Assembly: GCA_003868215.1 (NCBI GenBank)
Contig: QWDQ01000081.1
Location: 26,226-90,225 of the forward strand
DNA: 64,000 nt
From: Pseudophaeomoniella oleicola
Taxonomy: Eukaryota > Ascomycota > Eurotiomycetes > Phaeomoniellales > Phaeomoniellaceae
Reading direction: 5' to 3'
In this document: positions 10,910-21,606 of the stretch, piece by piece
Layout: each line of letters opens with the position of its first letter
Numbering within the stretch: the stretch's first letter is position 1
The notes under the pieces: generated by a model
Told to the model about the DNA's origin: nothing
The model's database searches: none
The model's input: the letters and a program-made list of their open reading frames with translations, nothing else
Program-made: the position numbers and the translations under genes

Positions 10910-13012
10910 ATGGCTGCCCTGGACCGTCACGAGGCCCTTGTTAGTTGGGTAACCTCCGAAGGTGGTTATTGCCATGAGCACATCAAAGTCGCTCATGATA
11001 ACGAGCGAGGCTTTCACCTCCAAGTCAAACCCAACACGTCGATTCCTGCGGGTTCGAGTCTGTTACGGTGTCCAATGAAATGCGTTTTGACCGTACTCAA
11101 TGCATTGGATTCCAGTCCCTTCTCCTCTCACGGCTCGAGCTTCCCGAATAAATTCCTGGACACCCAATCTCCTCAACTGATTCAGTATTTCTTCCTTATG
11201 GAACAACGAGTGCTGGGGGATCAATCTTGGTGGGCTCCGTACATTGCCACATTGCAAACCCCAGAAGAGCTGCCAAACTTCGTGCCCTTCGACGAGGAGG
11301 ATCTGCAGTGGATCGATGGTACGAATCTACAGGCCGGTTTAAAAGCCCAATTTACACGATGGCGGGAGCTGTATGACCAAGGCCTACGTATACTGAAAGA
11401 ACTTGAGTGGCCTAACGCTGTGCAGGGATTATATACCTGGTCGGTCTCTACGCCATCTGGTTGACTTGACTCTCCCAACTAACAATCGTACAGGAAACTC
11501 TTCGTCTGGGCAGCCAAACAGTTTGACTCCAGGTCGTTCACTCCAGCACTGCTCGCTGATACACTCCCGGCTGAAAAAGCTACTGGGATGGGGAAGGGCC
11601 TGCCTGACCATGGACTGCTTTCACGTACGTTTCAAGAAGGCTTCTCTGTCTTGATTCCACTCCTAGACCTCACGAGCCATCAACCATCCTATGAAGTTGA
11701 TTGGAAACATAACATGAATGATATTGGAATCGATTGCCGGCAACATCTGGAGGGCCCTGTCGAAGTACGCAATAACTATGGTCCAAAGTACAATGAGACA
11801 TGTAAGTGAATGTTGTTTGGCTTTGTGGTTTGGGCTAACAGTGCACTAGTATTGCTTGCTTATGGCTTCACGATCCAGGATAATCCATTTGATGTCGTTT
11901 TGATAAACCTCAAGGCCCCACCTGGATCACCGCTCGAGCAGGCTAGGAAGATCTGGCGAGAGCAAAGACACGGTCGCGAAGAGGCCGATAAGTTGTATAT
12001 CATGAACTCCTCACACCCCAACAGCAAGTCTGCCAAAAACCGCCAAGAAGCAGTCTTTACGTCAAGTCTTCTTGCCAGTGTATCAACACTTGTAGCTAAT
12101 GACCGAGAACTCAAAAGCACTCTGTTCCAACGTCAGCAAACAGCTTATCCACCGATGGATAATCCATACGACTGGCAGAGAAATCTGGTAGGCACCTACG
12201 CGCAATTGGCTATTGAGTGTAAAGCTCGGCTCGAACTGTTGGCGGCGCGTGACCCAAGACGAGAGAATCGTGCCTTGGAACCCTCGAACTCTGCCCAAGC
12301 CTACGCTAAGATCTACCGAGACAGTCAGCAATCAATACTTGAGTGTGCGTACCATGTTTGTTGCTACGAACTTCTTCGAGCGAGATCACCTGGCCCCATA
12401 TCTCCCACACAACGGCTTGAAAGACGCATGAAAGTATACGGTGCTTCGGAACAAACCCAACAGAAAGTGCTCGGCTTGATCGACCGCAAATCGAACTCCT
12501 TCGTTCTCGAGGGCGTAATGTTCGCATCTGAAGAAGCTCTCGCTGTGCTCGACGAAACCACCAAAGAAGGCCTGGAGGAAGCTCTCCAAGAGATCATCAC
12601 TGGCAACACAGACCCGATCCCGACCCTTCTTCTCTCCAAGATACAATTTACGATCTTCCTTGCGTTCATAGACCTTCAAAATGGCCAAAACCCCTCTTCC
12701 CTCCCATCCCGTTTAAAATCTTGGCTCACCCACCTCGACGAGTGGTACCCGATTACCCAACCCACCGATCTGACTCTACCAACTGAAGAGCTGCTCCCCC
12801 TGCTCGAATCCCTGCTAAACGTCCTCCCCGACGACGCCTGGTCCCAAGAACTCATCTGCTGGGCCTGGAACGTCGTGCAAGAGGAACACGTGAACCTGCC
12901 GATGCGCGAGTCTGGAAACGTCCTCGGTGGTGGTGGTAGCACTGATTTTGTCGTCGCTCCAACAAGCCTCGAAATGTTCCTATATGTCCCCGTGGAAGCA
13001 GACCAACAATGA
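10910..13012 (+). CDS. SET-domain protein of the LSMT/SETD-type methyltransferase group
   Basis: Three exons: 10910-11439, 11494-11801 and 11850-13012. Introns of 54 and 48 nt have CTAAC branches. The product is 666 residues. The N-terminal half resembles the split SET domain of lysine/histidine methyltransferases such as Rubisco LSMT, RKM and SETD3/SETD6: an early segment starting ALVSWVTSEGG, the motif IPLLDLTSHQP where the family normally has D-x-x-NHxP, and the substrate-site motif LLLAYGF followed by NPFD. The C-terminal ~380 residues match the helical substrate-binding region only loosely. It probably methylates a lysine or histidine on a protein; the target is unknown. The Asn-to-Ser change in the NH motif is noted separately. 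Confidence 0.85.
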
Positions 13013-13701
13013 AGGAAAGAAACCTGGCCGATCTTTGAGATTATGATATCCAGCACTTATCATTCCCCAGACTAATAACAAGTGCGCCTCCAACGATGAA
13101 ATCATCCTCATACAGAGAGGGCATCCATCATACGTACCTCCTCTGTGTCAAGTTCGACCTCCTCTCGCAGGGTGCCTCCAAATTCCATTTTCAATATTGG
13201 TCATCATAACCATCATCATCGAATAAAATTTTCGTCGCGAGCCGGAAACACCCCTTTTTATTTAGGATCTGCATTGGATAGAATAGAATAGAACAGGAGA
13301 ACCACCATCTCCGAACACGGCGAATGAAGCAAATGAATGAATCGAATGATTTGGACAACGCGGGGGGGGGGGGGCAATCATTTCAAAAAAGAATGGAGAA
13401 ACCCCCAGAAAGCGAGGTGGCATGGGGCAGGCAGGCAGGGCATACTGGGTAACTTGGCATACATAACGACAAAGCATATATAGCATGAGAAGATAAAAAG
13501 GGAATAGAATGAACTGTTCGTTTCATTCGCATTCGTGATCAGCTCTCTCTCTCGTCCTTCAGCGTCCTCCCTAATGGGAGGGAAAAGATTAGTAAGTAGT
13601 ATTAGTACCAAAAATACGATACCGAATCCCAGAGAACAGCAACGACAACAACAGGAACCACAAGAGCCATAAACTCCCGAAAAAGCCCTTACAATGCCCC
13701 A
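13013..13701. other. Convergent intergenic region with poly-G tract
   Basis: About 690 bp of 3' flank between the SET gene and a minus-strand gene. It includes a 13-G homopolymer (13362-13374) and GAATA/GAATG-like short repeats. No gene is seen. Confidence 0.6.
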
Positions 13702-15141
13702 TCATTTCCAATTATCCTCCTCACTATCTTCTTCTGCTTCTTCTTCTGCTTCTTCCTCCTCGATATCAATCTTCGTCCCCAACGCCTCTTTCCCTTGCCG
13801 TATCATGTCCCTCAACTGTTTATTTAGGCGCTTGATATCCTCGTCTTCTTTCTTTTCCTTTGATCGTACTTGTCGCTGGAAGCGCTGGACGTCGGGACTC
13901 GTTGGCGTTAAAGCGCTGCCGCCGCCGTTGCTGTTATTATCTCTTGACGTGATTGATCTTCGGGGAGAAGAAAAGGAGGTTGAAGTGAGGGAGGCGCGTG
14001 GCTTTGAGGGACTTGGGGAGCGGCGGTAAGAGGGGGCATAGGAGTGGTCGATGTCGGATGTTTTACGTAGGCTTCGTGGGGAGGCGTAGGAGGCGGTGCG
14101 GCTGGATGGTAGGGATGGGGAACCGGCGTTGGAAACTAGGCGCGGGCGCGGATGGGCGACGGATTTGGAGCGCATGCCTGCTGTGGAGGCTTGGGAGTTT
14201 GTTCTCTTGTGGGTGAGTGGTGGTGGTTTGGATCCTCTTCTGGTACGCTGCGACGGACTTGCGGAGCTTTGATGTGTAGTTTGAGCCGAAATCATTGTCC
14301 AGCCCTGACTGAGAGAATTTTTGTTCTCCTTCCGAGAGCTTTGATTCCTCTGAATTGAATCTACCATCTGCTCAGGATTTTCGTCATCGTCGGGAAACTG
14401 TCCAGGTATCGGTGTTGATTCTCGATAATGTGGACCTTCATAGCTGTCGTCGAAGACGTCTTCTTTATTGCTCACTTGCGACCACCCATTGCCTTCAATA
14501 TACGTTGGACTTGTGGTTGTGATGCTATAACCTGTTCCACCTCCAGCGTGAAACCCTCCAAACGCTGTCGTGAAACAGAAGTTGATCCCTTTCCAAGCTA
14601 TGCCCCCAACAGTAGACACAATACTCCTAGTCCAGCCAGGGTTGTCTAATGTTTGCTTTCTTTTCCCGAGCACCACGGATCCATCGTCTGTAAGGTTAGG
14701 CGTCTGGGGAAAATAACCGTGTGTCGCTGGCAGGGAGGGCCGAAGTCTATTAGGCCGGAGATCTTCTGACTGACTTTGCTGGTCGTTTTCCTCTTCATAT
14801 CTGGCTTCGACGGCTGCTCCCGGTGTGTCTAATCCTCCTTTCATCTCATACTTTGTGCTCACAAATGGCGCAGGACTTGGTGCAGGCGAGAAGTATGCAG
14901 AAGAGGTGACAGATGGAATTTGGTTCCAGTCATTTAGCGGCGTTTGCAGTGGTGTTGTCGCGGAGGAATCTGAGATGTATGAGTGCCGCGCACGCTTACG
15001 GCTACAATCATTGCCAGTGTTGCGTCTGTACTCAGGCCTTGGGATCCTTGTGGAGGGAGTCGTTGAAGGAGTGAATGGCGGAGGTTGGAATAGCTTGCCC
15101 ACAGGAAATGCGTTACGGTTAACGATATCGGTCGCCAGCAT
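13702..15141 (-). CDS. Serine-rich protein of unknown function with nuclear-type basic clusters
   Basis: Single exon, 479 residues, ATG at 15141. Most of it is Ser/Pro-rich and probably disordered, with basic clusters (SRKRARH, GKRKQT) suggesting nuclear import. The only well-structured stretch is about residues 165-205, GWTRSIVSTVGGIAWKG followed by an aromatic, Gly-rich run, which looks like a conserved core. The C-terminus has a heptad-like Lys/Arg/Leu helix (about 425-460) followed by an acidic Glu/Ala repeat encoded by a CTTCTTCTGC-type microsatellite. I do not recognise the family. It is divergent from the MOSC gene. Confidence 0.75.
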   Translation of the reverse strand: MLATDIVNRNAFPVGKLFQPPPFTPSTTPSTRIPRPEYRRNTGNDCSRKRARHSYISDSSATTPLQTPLNDWNQIPSVTSSAYFSPAPSPAPFVSTKYEMKGGLDTPGAAVEARYEEENDQQSQSEDLRPNRLRPSLPATHGYFPQTPNLTDDGSVVLGKRKQTLDNPGWTRSIVSTVGGIAWKGINFCFTTAFGGFHAGGGTGYSITTTSPTYIEGNGWSQVSNKEDVFDDSYEGPHYRESTPIPGQFPDDDENPEQMVDSIQRNQSSRKENKNSLSQGWTMISAQTTHQSSASPSQRTRRGSKPPPLTHKRTNSQASTAGMRSKSVAHPRPRLVSNAGSPSLPSSRTASYASPRSLRKTSDIDHSYAPSYRRSPSPSKPRASLTSTSFSSPRRSITSRDNNSNGGGSALTPTSPDVQRFQRQVRSKEKKEDEDIKRLNKQLRDMIRQGKEALGTKIDIEEEEAEEEAEEDSEEDNWK

Positions 15142-15809
15142 GTTTGCGACCCGTCAATTCAATTATTTCGTCCCGTGATAGATCGGTATATGAAGTACCT
15201 AAGTCGTAGATGGTAAAAGCACGGAACTTGGTGCACGTGCAAGGGTCATACCTAGGTAGTCATGGTCGTGTACTAAGGCAAACACTTTGAGGGTTTAATT
15301 ACATTTGTCCCAAAGCGCTTGGTGGGGATGTCGTTGCGGCAGCAACATCACTCGCTTTTTCCCTTTGTCCGCGCTAGAGTCGACTCACTAATTAGTTATA
15401 CACCAAGGGAAAGGAAAGCCAATGCTGATGCCAATGCTGTGAAGACTGCTTTCAAACGCCAACTATACCTGTCTGTCTTTGCTGCGAGAACTGTATGGCA
15501 GTCGTTAATTTACCTTATCTTGCTTACAGACGGTTAGACTATTAGGAGATCGTGACAGGCAGTCGAAGCCCAACAATTAGAAAGTTGGTCTCGTGGCGTA
15601 AAAAGTGCCAGGGAGAAGCGCGATAACAAAATTTACATCACCAAGATCTAGAAATCTGCAACTCCGCAACAGCGACTTCCTACATCCCATCGACCATCAT
15701 TTATGATTTATAAATGCCATAACAACCTCAGGTACATTCGAGTCAAGAGAAGGAACGATTCGGGTTGATCATCAGCACCGTCGTTTTTATTTGTTTCATC
15801 TGAGCAGGG
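15142..15809. other. Divergent promoter region
   Basis: About 670 bp between divergent genes. It contains one ACCTAGGTA motif near 15252. No gene is seen. Confidence 0.55.
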
Positions 15810-17069
15810 ATGCTGTCAGAATTGCTTTCCGATTACTTGCCACACCTCTCTTCCCCACTAGTTCTCAATATCCTGTCACTCTCAGCTGCAACTCTCCTGG
15901 TCATCATCGTCTACATTCGCATAGGAGAAAGGAAGCACTGTGTCAAGCCTCCTCCTGGGTTTGTGAAACTCGGTCGCAAGGGGCCATCCAATCTTCGGGA
16001 CGAGAATGATGCGAAATACAGATCCGAGGGTGCAAACAAGGTCAAGGCCTTGTATATCTTCCCGCTCAAAAGTTGTGCTGCAACCGAACTCGACGAGGCT
16101 GATATCTGTCCCACAGGTCTGGTCTGGGATCGGGAATTCTCTTTTGCAGAATTAATCACCCCTGAGACTGGACCCAATGCCAGCGAAGAAGAAAAACGTC
16201 CATCATGGCGATTCAGGACACAGAGGACTCCTGGGTACGAGAACCTAGCACTGATAAGGCCAGAATTGTGGTTTCCCAGAAATCAGGTCAACGCTACGCC
16301 GGAGCAGAAAGTTGGAGGAGTGATGATGGTCAGCTATCCGCAGGTCCATAGGGGAATTTTCCAGTCGGCCTACCGTATACTACAGGCACTGTGCCTTCTG
16401 CCTAAAGAGCGTTCATTCTTAGTTCCACTTGACCCCCCCGAGAAGGGAGAATATCCGTCGAAGGATGTCATCATTTGGAATGATAAGCCTCGATGGTTTG
16501 ATTATGAGAGATATCTTCCCCAAGACCTCGCTGGGTTTGTCGGGGCACAAAACCAGTTTTCTCTCTTTCGATCGGACCCAGAGCGTTATCGAGAGGTCTT
16601 CCGTTGTGCTCCTCGGAAAGACGAGCTTGGCTACCAGTCGGTTGTTGGTTTTCACGACGCTTATCCACTCCATCTTCTCAATGTGGCGTCAGTGCAGGAC
16701 GTGGGGGAGAGAGTAAAGTACGCAATTCCAGTATTTACCGCCAGAAGATTTCGAGCGAACTTCATAACGTCTGGACCGAAGGCATATGATGAGGATGATT
16801 GGAAGCGCGTACGCATCGGAGACGTGGAGTACTATTGTGCCTGTCACACGGTACGGTGTAAACTGCCAAATGTCAATCCCGACACAGCAGTTCGGGATAG
16901 ATTTGAACCAGATCGCACGTTGAAATCGTTCCGGAGAATAGACGCTGGTGATCCTACCAATGCTTGTATTGGCTTACAATTAGTGCCTGCTCAGCAGCAG
17001 GGCAAGATCCGAGTAGGAGACGAGATCGAAGTTCTGGAAAGGGGCGAGCATCTCTATATCAAGCAATAA
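15810..17069 (+). CDS. Membrane-anchored MOSC-domain protein, mARC-like
   Basis: Single exon, 419 residues, ATG at 15810. The N-terminus has one hydrophobic segment (about residues 18-36) followed by basic residues, as in the outer-mitochondrial-membrane anchor of mARC proteins. Then comes an MOSC N-terminal beta-barrel (VKALYIFPLKSC, with GLVWDREFSF) and a C-terminal MOSC domain with ARRFRANF and a Cys-rich loop CHTVRCKLPNVNPDTA near residues 342-358, where the family places its molybdenum-cofactor cysteine. Known members reduce N-hydroxylated compounds with cytochrome b5 and its reductase. An amidoxime-reductase-like role is therefore inferred; the fungal substrate is unknown. Confidence 0.85.
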   Translation: MLSELLSDYLPHLSSPLVLNILSLSAATLLVIIVYIRIGERKHCVKPPPGFVKLGRKGPSNLRDENDAKYRSEGANKVKALYIFPLKSCAATELDEADICPTGLVWDREFSFAELITPETGPNASEEEKRPSWRFRTQRTPGYENLALIRPELWFPRNQVNATPEQKVGGVMMVSYPQVHRGIFQSAYRILQALCLLPKERSFLVPLDPPEKGEYPSKDVIIWNDKPRWFDYERYLPQDLAGFVGAQNQFSLFRSDPERYREVFRCAPRKDELGYQSVVGFHDAYPLHLLNVASVQDVGERVKYAIPVFTARRFRANFITSGPKAYDEDDWKRVRIGDVEYYCACHTVRCKLPNVNPDTAVRDRFEPDRTLKSFRRIDAGDPTNACIGLQLVPAQQQGKIRVGDEIEVLERGEHLYIKQ

Positions 17070-17374
17070 TAGGGATAGGCCTAGTGTTCTAAGGGCACGG
17101 TGGGTTATCCTCAACTGCATACGTAGGGAGAAATGCAGATATCACTGTACAAGAATAATTCAAGTCCAACTGTTCTGGCTGCAGCTGTGGAAATCCCATT
17201 GCCAAGGACAGTATCATTGGACATGTATACTACAGAGCGTGTACTTTGTACTTAGAAAAAGAAAGAGTGAGAACATGATCAGAAATCTCTGCTCAATGGT
17301 CAATGCAACGTTCAGGTAAGGATGCTACGGTGATGTTTGTGCCGTGATGCTACAGTTCCTCTGTTACTCTGTGG

Positions 17375-17387
17375 TGATAAGGATAAG
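17375..17387 (+). promoter_or_regulatory. Tandem GATA-type motifs (AreA-like sites)
   Basis: Two GATAAG motifs lie back to back, and a reverse GATAA (TTATC) lies about 30 bp downstream. The GATA factor AreA, which relieves nitrogen repression, binds HGATAR, often in close pairs. Location upstream of a purine permease makes this plausible; single GATA motifs occur by chance. Confidence 0.4.
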
Positions 17388-17439
17388 AGCTGAAATACAG
17401 GCTAATTAATTGATTATCCCACTGTGCGACCACCGGTTC

Positions 17440-17453
17440 TCGGAGGCCCCCGA
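17440..17453. promoter_or_regulatory. TCGG-N6-CCGA site, UaY-like purine-induction element
   Basis: The sequence TCGGAGGCCCCCGA is a perfect match to TCGG-N6-CCGA, the published recognition site of the Zn2Cys6 activator UaY that induces purine uptake and breakdown genes in Aspergillus. It lies about 955 bp before the permease ATG and near the GATA motifs. The distance is long unless the transcript has a long leader or a 5'UTR intron. Confidence 0.45.
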
Positions 17454-18407
17454 ACCTCCCGCAAGAACATCCCTGACACTTTTCTCCGCCGATAATCACG
17501 ATCACCACGATCTTCGCCCTACAATTCGAATACGATCCTACCTAAGGAATGCCAATATCACCTCCTAAGTTACCCCCAATCCAGAACATTGCGGCATCGA
17601 GCGATATGCTGAGGTCGAACAGGCTGAATGCACATGAGCGCGCTTTATCCGCCTGCAGGTCTGGAATTTGCTCTTATTGGTCACGATACTCGTTCGCTAC
17701 CCTCCGTCGGATAGCTTTGATTGAGCACATCGAAAATTCTTCTCTGACCTAATTACACGATTGTTCATTCAATGAGATATTCCGTGAATTCATAACATTA
17801 TTGCGGCATCTTGGGCCAGCCAATTTCCTTCAGCAAAGTTGCATAAGGCGTGTTAGCAATGGCTTTCCCCCTATCATTGATCCATGGTTCATTCATTCAT
17901 GCTTGAGGCTTACGCATCTTCTCATAATCAGTGGCTCCCAACAGTGGATTTCCATACTACGAGTACAAAGATGGAAAGATGGATAGAAGGTCCACAAAGA
18001 AGAAGCGCTCCTTATTGGTTCTAGAGAAACTCTCCGCGCGCCGCTGATCGACTATCTGATTCCCGCTCTTCGCCGTTATCCCAATTTCGGAATCTCTCTG
18101 GAGACCTGGAAGTCTTAGGCCCAAAAATTTGAGCTTTGGGTCTAGACTTCAATGATAATGACTGCTGCAATCGAGTAATCCATTATCTAGAGGATATATG
18201 AGGGCCACTCCGTCTCTGGTTTCACTTCAAAAGAATGACATCCCCAACTGTATGTAACAGAGAACCACTTCTCTCAACTGTGCTTGCAACAATTCCTGCA
18301 GTGACTGAGGCTGTATGATACAGTTCGAGATCGAAGCGGAATAAGTCATCGACACGTTACATCTGATCGCTTCTCCCTGTTCACTTATACTCAGGAATCC
18401 TCTCAAT

Positions 18408-20258
18408 ATGGAGCGTGATCGCATCGGACCAGACACGACAGTCAAACGACCACTAGGGGATCGCGTCAAAGATGTGCCCCGGCGTATATTCAAAAAAGTC
18501 ACCACCAAGGAGGGACTGTTCGGAGACTACGACTATGCCTTTCTGTTCACCCCCAACATCCCCTTCATGAAGAAGGCTAAGCAAACAGCACCCTTTTTTG
18601 GCCTAAACGACAAAATGCCAATTGTCCTTGGCCTGATTTTGGGATTTCAACATGCGTTGTCTATGCTTGCTGGCGTTATCACTCCTCCCATCCTGATCGG
18701 CGGTTCTGGTGGTGCGAACTTCGGCCCGGAGATCTCTCAATATCTGGTGTCTACAGCATTGATTGTCTGCGGTATCCTATCCATCGTTCAGATAAGCCGC
18801 TTCCACTTCTACAAGACACCGTATTATCTGGGCACCGGCCTCATTTCTGTCGTCGGTACATCTTTCTCCATCATCTCGGTTTCTTCCAATGTGTTCTCAC
18901 AGATGTATGCGACGGGATACTGCCCATCCGATGCCAGTGGCAACCCTCTACCATGTCCTAAGGGTTACGGAGCTCTTATAGGAACATCATCTCTATGCGC
19001 CCTCCTCGAAATTGGGCTATCCTTTACCAAACCTCAGTGGTTGAGGAAGATTTTCCCACCCCTTGTCACTGGTCCAACAGTCACCCTGATCGGAATATCC
19101 CTGGTCCAATCTGCTTTTGAAGGCTGGGCTGGCGGTAGCGGCACTTGCATGTCTCGAGCCACCACAGGAGACTTCCAACTCTGCCCATCGAATAGCGCTC
19201 CTCACGCTCTGCCATGGGGCTCTGCTGAATTCATTGGTCTTGGATTCCTTGTCTTCCTAACCATCATCCTTTGTGAAAGATTTGGATCGCCAATCATGAA
19301 GTCCTGCGCCGTCGTTATCGGTCTCTTGGTCGGCTGTATTGTTGCTGCAGCTTGTGGATACTTCGATCGCAGCTCCATTGATGCAGCACCTGTCGCTTCT
19401 TTCATCTGGGTTCACACCTTCCCATTAACCGTCTACGGTCCGCTCATTTTGCCATTACTAGCGGTCTACATTGTTCTTATGATGGAGTCGATCGGCGACA
19501 TAAGTGCTACATGCGATGTTTCTCGCCTTGAAGTTGAAGGCGAATTGTTTGATTCTCGTATTCAAGGTGGTGTTTTAGCTGATGGAGTCAATGGAGTGCT
19601 TGCCGGTCTCTGCACGATTACACCTATGAGCACGTTTGCCCAGAACAATGGAGTCATCGCTTTAACACGTTGCGCAAACCGCACGGCTGGATACTTCTGC
19701 TGCTTCTTCCTGATTGTTATGGGTATATTCTCTAAGTTCGCAGCGGCTCTTGTTGCTATTCCCAGCAGCGTGCTTGGTGGCATGACTACCTTCCTATTCT
19801 CTTCTGTCGCTATCTCGGGTATCCGCATTATCAGTACCGTTCCATTTACTCGCCGCAACCGCTTTATTCTCACCGCGGCAATGTCTGTCGGGTTTGGTGC
19901 AACCCTTGTTCCGGATTGGTTCTCGTATGTCTTTACATACTCGGGCAATAACCACGCTCTTTTGGGATTCTTTGACGCTATTGAACTGGTCATGGAGACA
20001 GGGTTTGCTGTGACCGCCTTTTTGGCCCTGATTCTCAACCTCATTCTCCCAGAAGAACTCGATGACGAGGCCGTTGATATCACCGCGAACACAGTCGACG
20101 ATGCCAATGATGCTCAGGAATGGGCTAGGATCAGACAGCCGACCGAAGCTGCTATGTCGAGGAAGACGGAGGAGGCAAGACAGGCGAGTCTTGAGGGGTC
20201 AACTAGTACCGAGCACCACACGCCAGAGAAGATGGATACGATCAGCGAGGCGAAGTAG
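18408..20258 (+). CDS. Nucleobase-ascorbate (NAT/NCS2) transporter, UapA/UapC-like purine permease
   Basis: Single exon, 616 residues. It imports uric acid/xanthine-type purines with protons at the plasma membrane. The sequence has a QHALSMLAG segment in the first membrane helix, many further hydrophobic spans, ESIGDISATCDVSR (a conserved acidic substrate-site region), and the NAT signature QNNGVIALTR at about residues 411-420, fitting [QEP]-N-x-G-x4-T-[RKG]. The cytosolic C-tail (about 555-616) is charged and ends in Ser/Thr/Glu-rich sequence, where Aspergillus UapA carries its endocytic turnover signals. The uninterrupted reading frame is notable because Aspergillus relatives have introns. 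An upstream TCGG-N6-CCGA site suggests purine induction. Confidence 0.93.
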   Translation: MERDRIGPDTTVKRPLGDRVKDVPRRIFKKVTTKEGLFGDYDYAFLFTPNIPFMKKAKQTAPFFGLNDKMPIVLGLILGFQHALSMLAGVITPPILIGGSGGANFGPEISQYLVSTALIVCGILSIVQISRFHFYKTPYYLGTGLISVVGTSFSIISVSSNVFSQMYATGYCPSDASGNPLPCPKGYGALIGTSSLCALLEIGLSFTKPQWLRKIFPPLVTGPTVTLIGISLVQSAFEGWAGGSGTCMSRATTGDFQLCPSNSAPHALPWGSAEFIGLGFLVFLTIILCERFGSPIMKSCAVVIGLLVGCIVAAACGYFDRSSIDAAPVASFIWVHTFPLTVYGPLILPLLAVYIVLMMESIGDISATCDVSRLEVEGELFDSRIQGGVLADGVNGVLAGLCTITPMSTFAQNNGVIALTRCANRTAGYFCCFFLIVMGIFSKFAAALVAIPSSVLGGMTTFLFSSVAISGIRIISTVPFTRRNRFILTAAMSVGFGATLVPDWFSYVFTYSGNNHALLGFFDAIELVMETGFAVTAFLALILNLILPEELDDEAVDITANTVDDANDAQEWARIRQPTEAAMSRKTEEARQASLEGSTSTEHHTPEKMDTISEAK

Positions 20259-20680
20259 TTTGTATGATGGGTTGTGTTTGGAAATTGTATAAGATGCATC
20301 AGAAGGCTAAAAGTGCTTTTCAATATTCGATGATTTTGATATTATAGATCGTTGATTAATTTACAATATAATCTGTTATTATATATTCACGTTCACATTA
20401 ATTATGGCCTCTTTTTAATCAAGATACTTCTTCCGGAAATAAAATGCTAATCAACTTAGCAGTAATAAACCATAACATCATAAGAGAGATATAAGATATC
20501 CGCCAAGCCCGTACCTGTACGTCAACCATATCATCACCTCTAAATTATCCTCCTCCGTTCCCCTTCCATCTCCTCGCCTACAACTCCAAAACCCATTTAT
20601 CACACTTCATTTTCCCTAATCTAAGAAAAGAGATATTTACGGCTTCTTAAGGAGAGACTGATACGGTCAATGTTATAAAG
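20259..20680. other. Intergenic, AT-rich
   Basis: The AT-rich 3' flank of the permease (20260-20480) is followed by the short promoter of the CoA-binding-fold gene. No gene is seen. Confidence 0.55.
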
Positions 20681-21362
20681 ATGGAAGCGGCAGTGAAGGT
20701 GTTCTTTTCGTCACCGAGGTTCGCGGTTGCGGGGGCGAGTCAGGATACGGGGAAGTTTGGGTATAAAGGTGAGGGGTGTTGAATTCGTCGGTTTTTAGTT
20801 GAGACGTGTTTTTTTCTCTAGCGGTCTCTGTTAAGTTCTGTTAAATTTGATAGCCGTTCCTTCATCCTCACTGGGGTTTTACCTGACTGACCTTTCTGAT
20901 TTTGTCTCTTCGTTCTACGTTATATTAAGACAGCGTCGCCTTAGCTAATCTACTCTCATCACAGTCCTAGCGTGGTACCACAACCACTCCCTCCCCGCCA
21001 CCCCAATCAACCCTCGCTCACCCACCATAACAATCTCCTCAACACTCTACCCCTCCGTCCCCTCACCCTCCTCTCTCCCCGACCCACCCTCAACATCGCT
21101 CAGCATCATCACCCCTCCTGCCGTAACCAAGTCTCTCCTCGCCGAAGCGAAAACCGTCGGCATCCCCGCCGTGTGGCTGCAGCCAGGCACGTTTGACGAC
21201 GACGTGTTGGAGATCTTGAGGAGGGATTGGGATGGGAAGTGGGTTGGGGGAACGGAGGATGGGGGTGGGAAGAGGAACGGGGGTGAGGGGTGGTGTGTTT
21301 TGGTGGATGGAGATTGGGCGTTGCAGGAGGCAGGAAGGGTAGGGGGAAAGAAAAAGCTGTAG
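20681..21362 (+). CDS. CoA-binding (YccU-like) Rossmann-fold protein
   Basis: Two exons, 20681-20768 and 20965-21362, with a 196-nt intron (donor GTGAGG, branch GCTAATC, acceptor CACAG); 161 residues. The N-terminus SSPRFAVAGASQDTGKFGYKV crosses the intron and is the nucleotide-binding loop of the CoA_binding family. LAWYHNHSLPATPINP, SLSIITPP and GIPAVWLQPGTFDDDV follow in the usual order. The family is small, single-domain and of largely unknown cellular role; some members bind CoA. The C-terminus is Gly-rich, then basic. The coding strand is pyrimidine-rich in the first half and purine-rich in the second. It converges on the hydrolase gene, 244 bp away. Confidence 0.9.
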
Positions 21363-21606
21363 GGAAAAGAACGGAATGGAAAAGAAGTGTGTAGAAAGAG
21401 AGTCAGGGTGAAAGATGAAGAGTGAAAGCACTATATCAGCTGATTACTCGGCCTGAGCTGTTTAACTAATCAATTCAATATCAATTTTAAAGAGGCCATT
21501 TTAATACCCCTTTTCAACACCTCTCTTTAATATTCCTCTTCAGCATCTCTTTTACATATTTCTTTTTCATACCTCTCTTTAACACTTTGATTTCACACCT
21601 CTCTCT

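Larger units (their letters stand above)
17070..18407. other. Long upstream region of the purine permease
   Basis: 1.34 kb without a convincing gene. It carries GATA-type motifs near 17375-17387 and 17412 and a TCGG-N6-CCGA palindrome at 17440. The part nearest the permease looks like promoter and leader. Confidence 0.6.

Noticed and set aside
19562-20107. 181-codon frame antisense to the purine permease
   Set aside because: It is a shadow of the highly conserved permease coding sequence.
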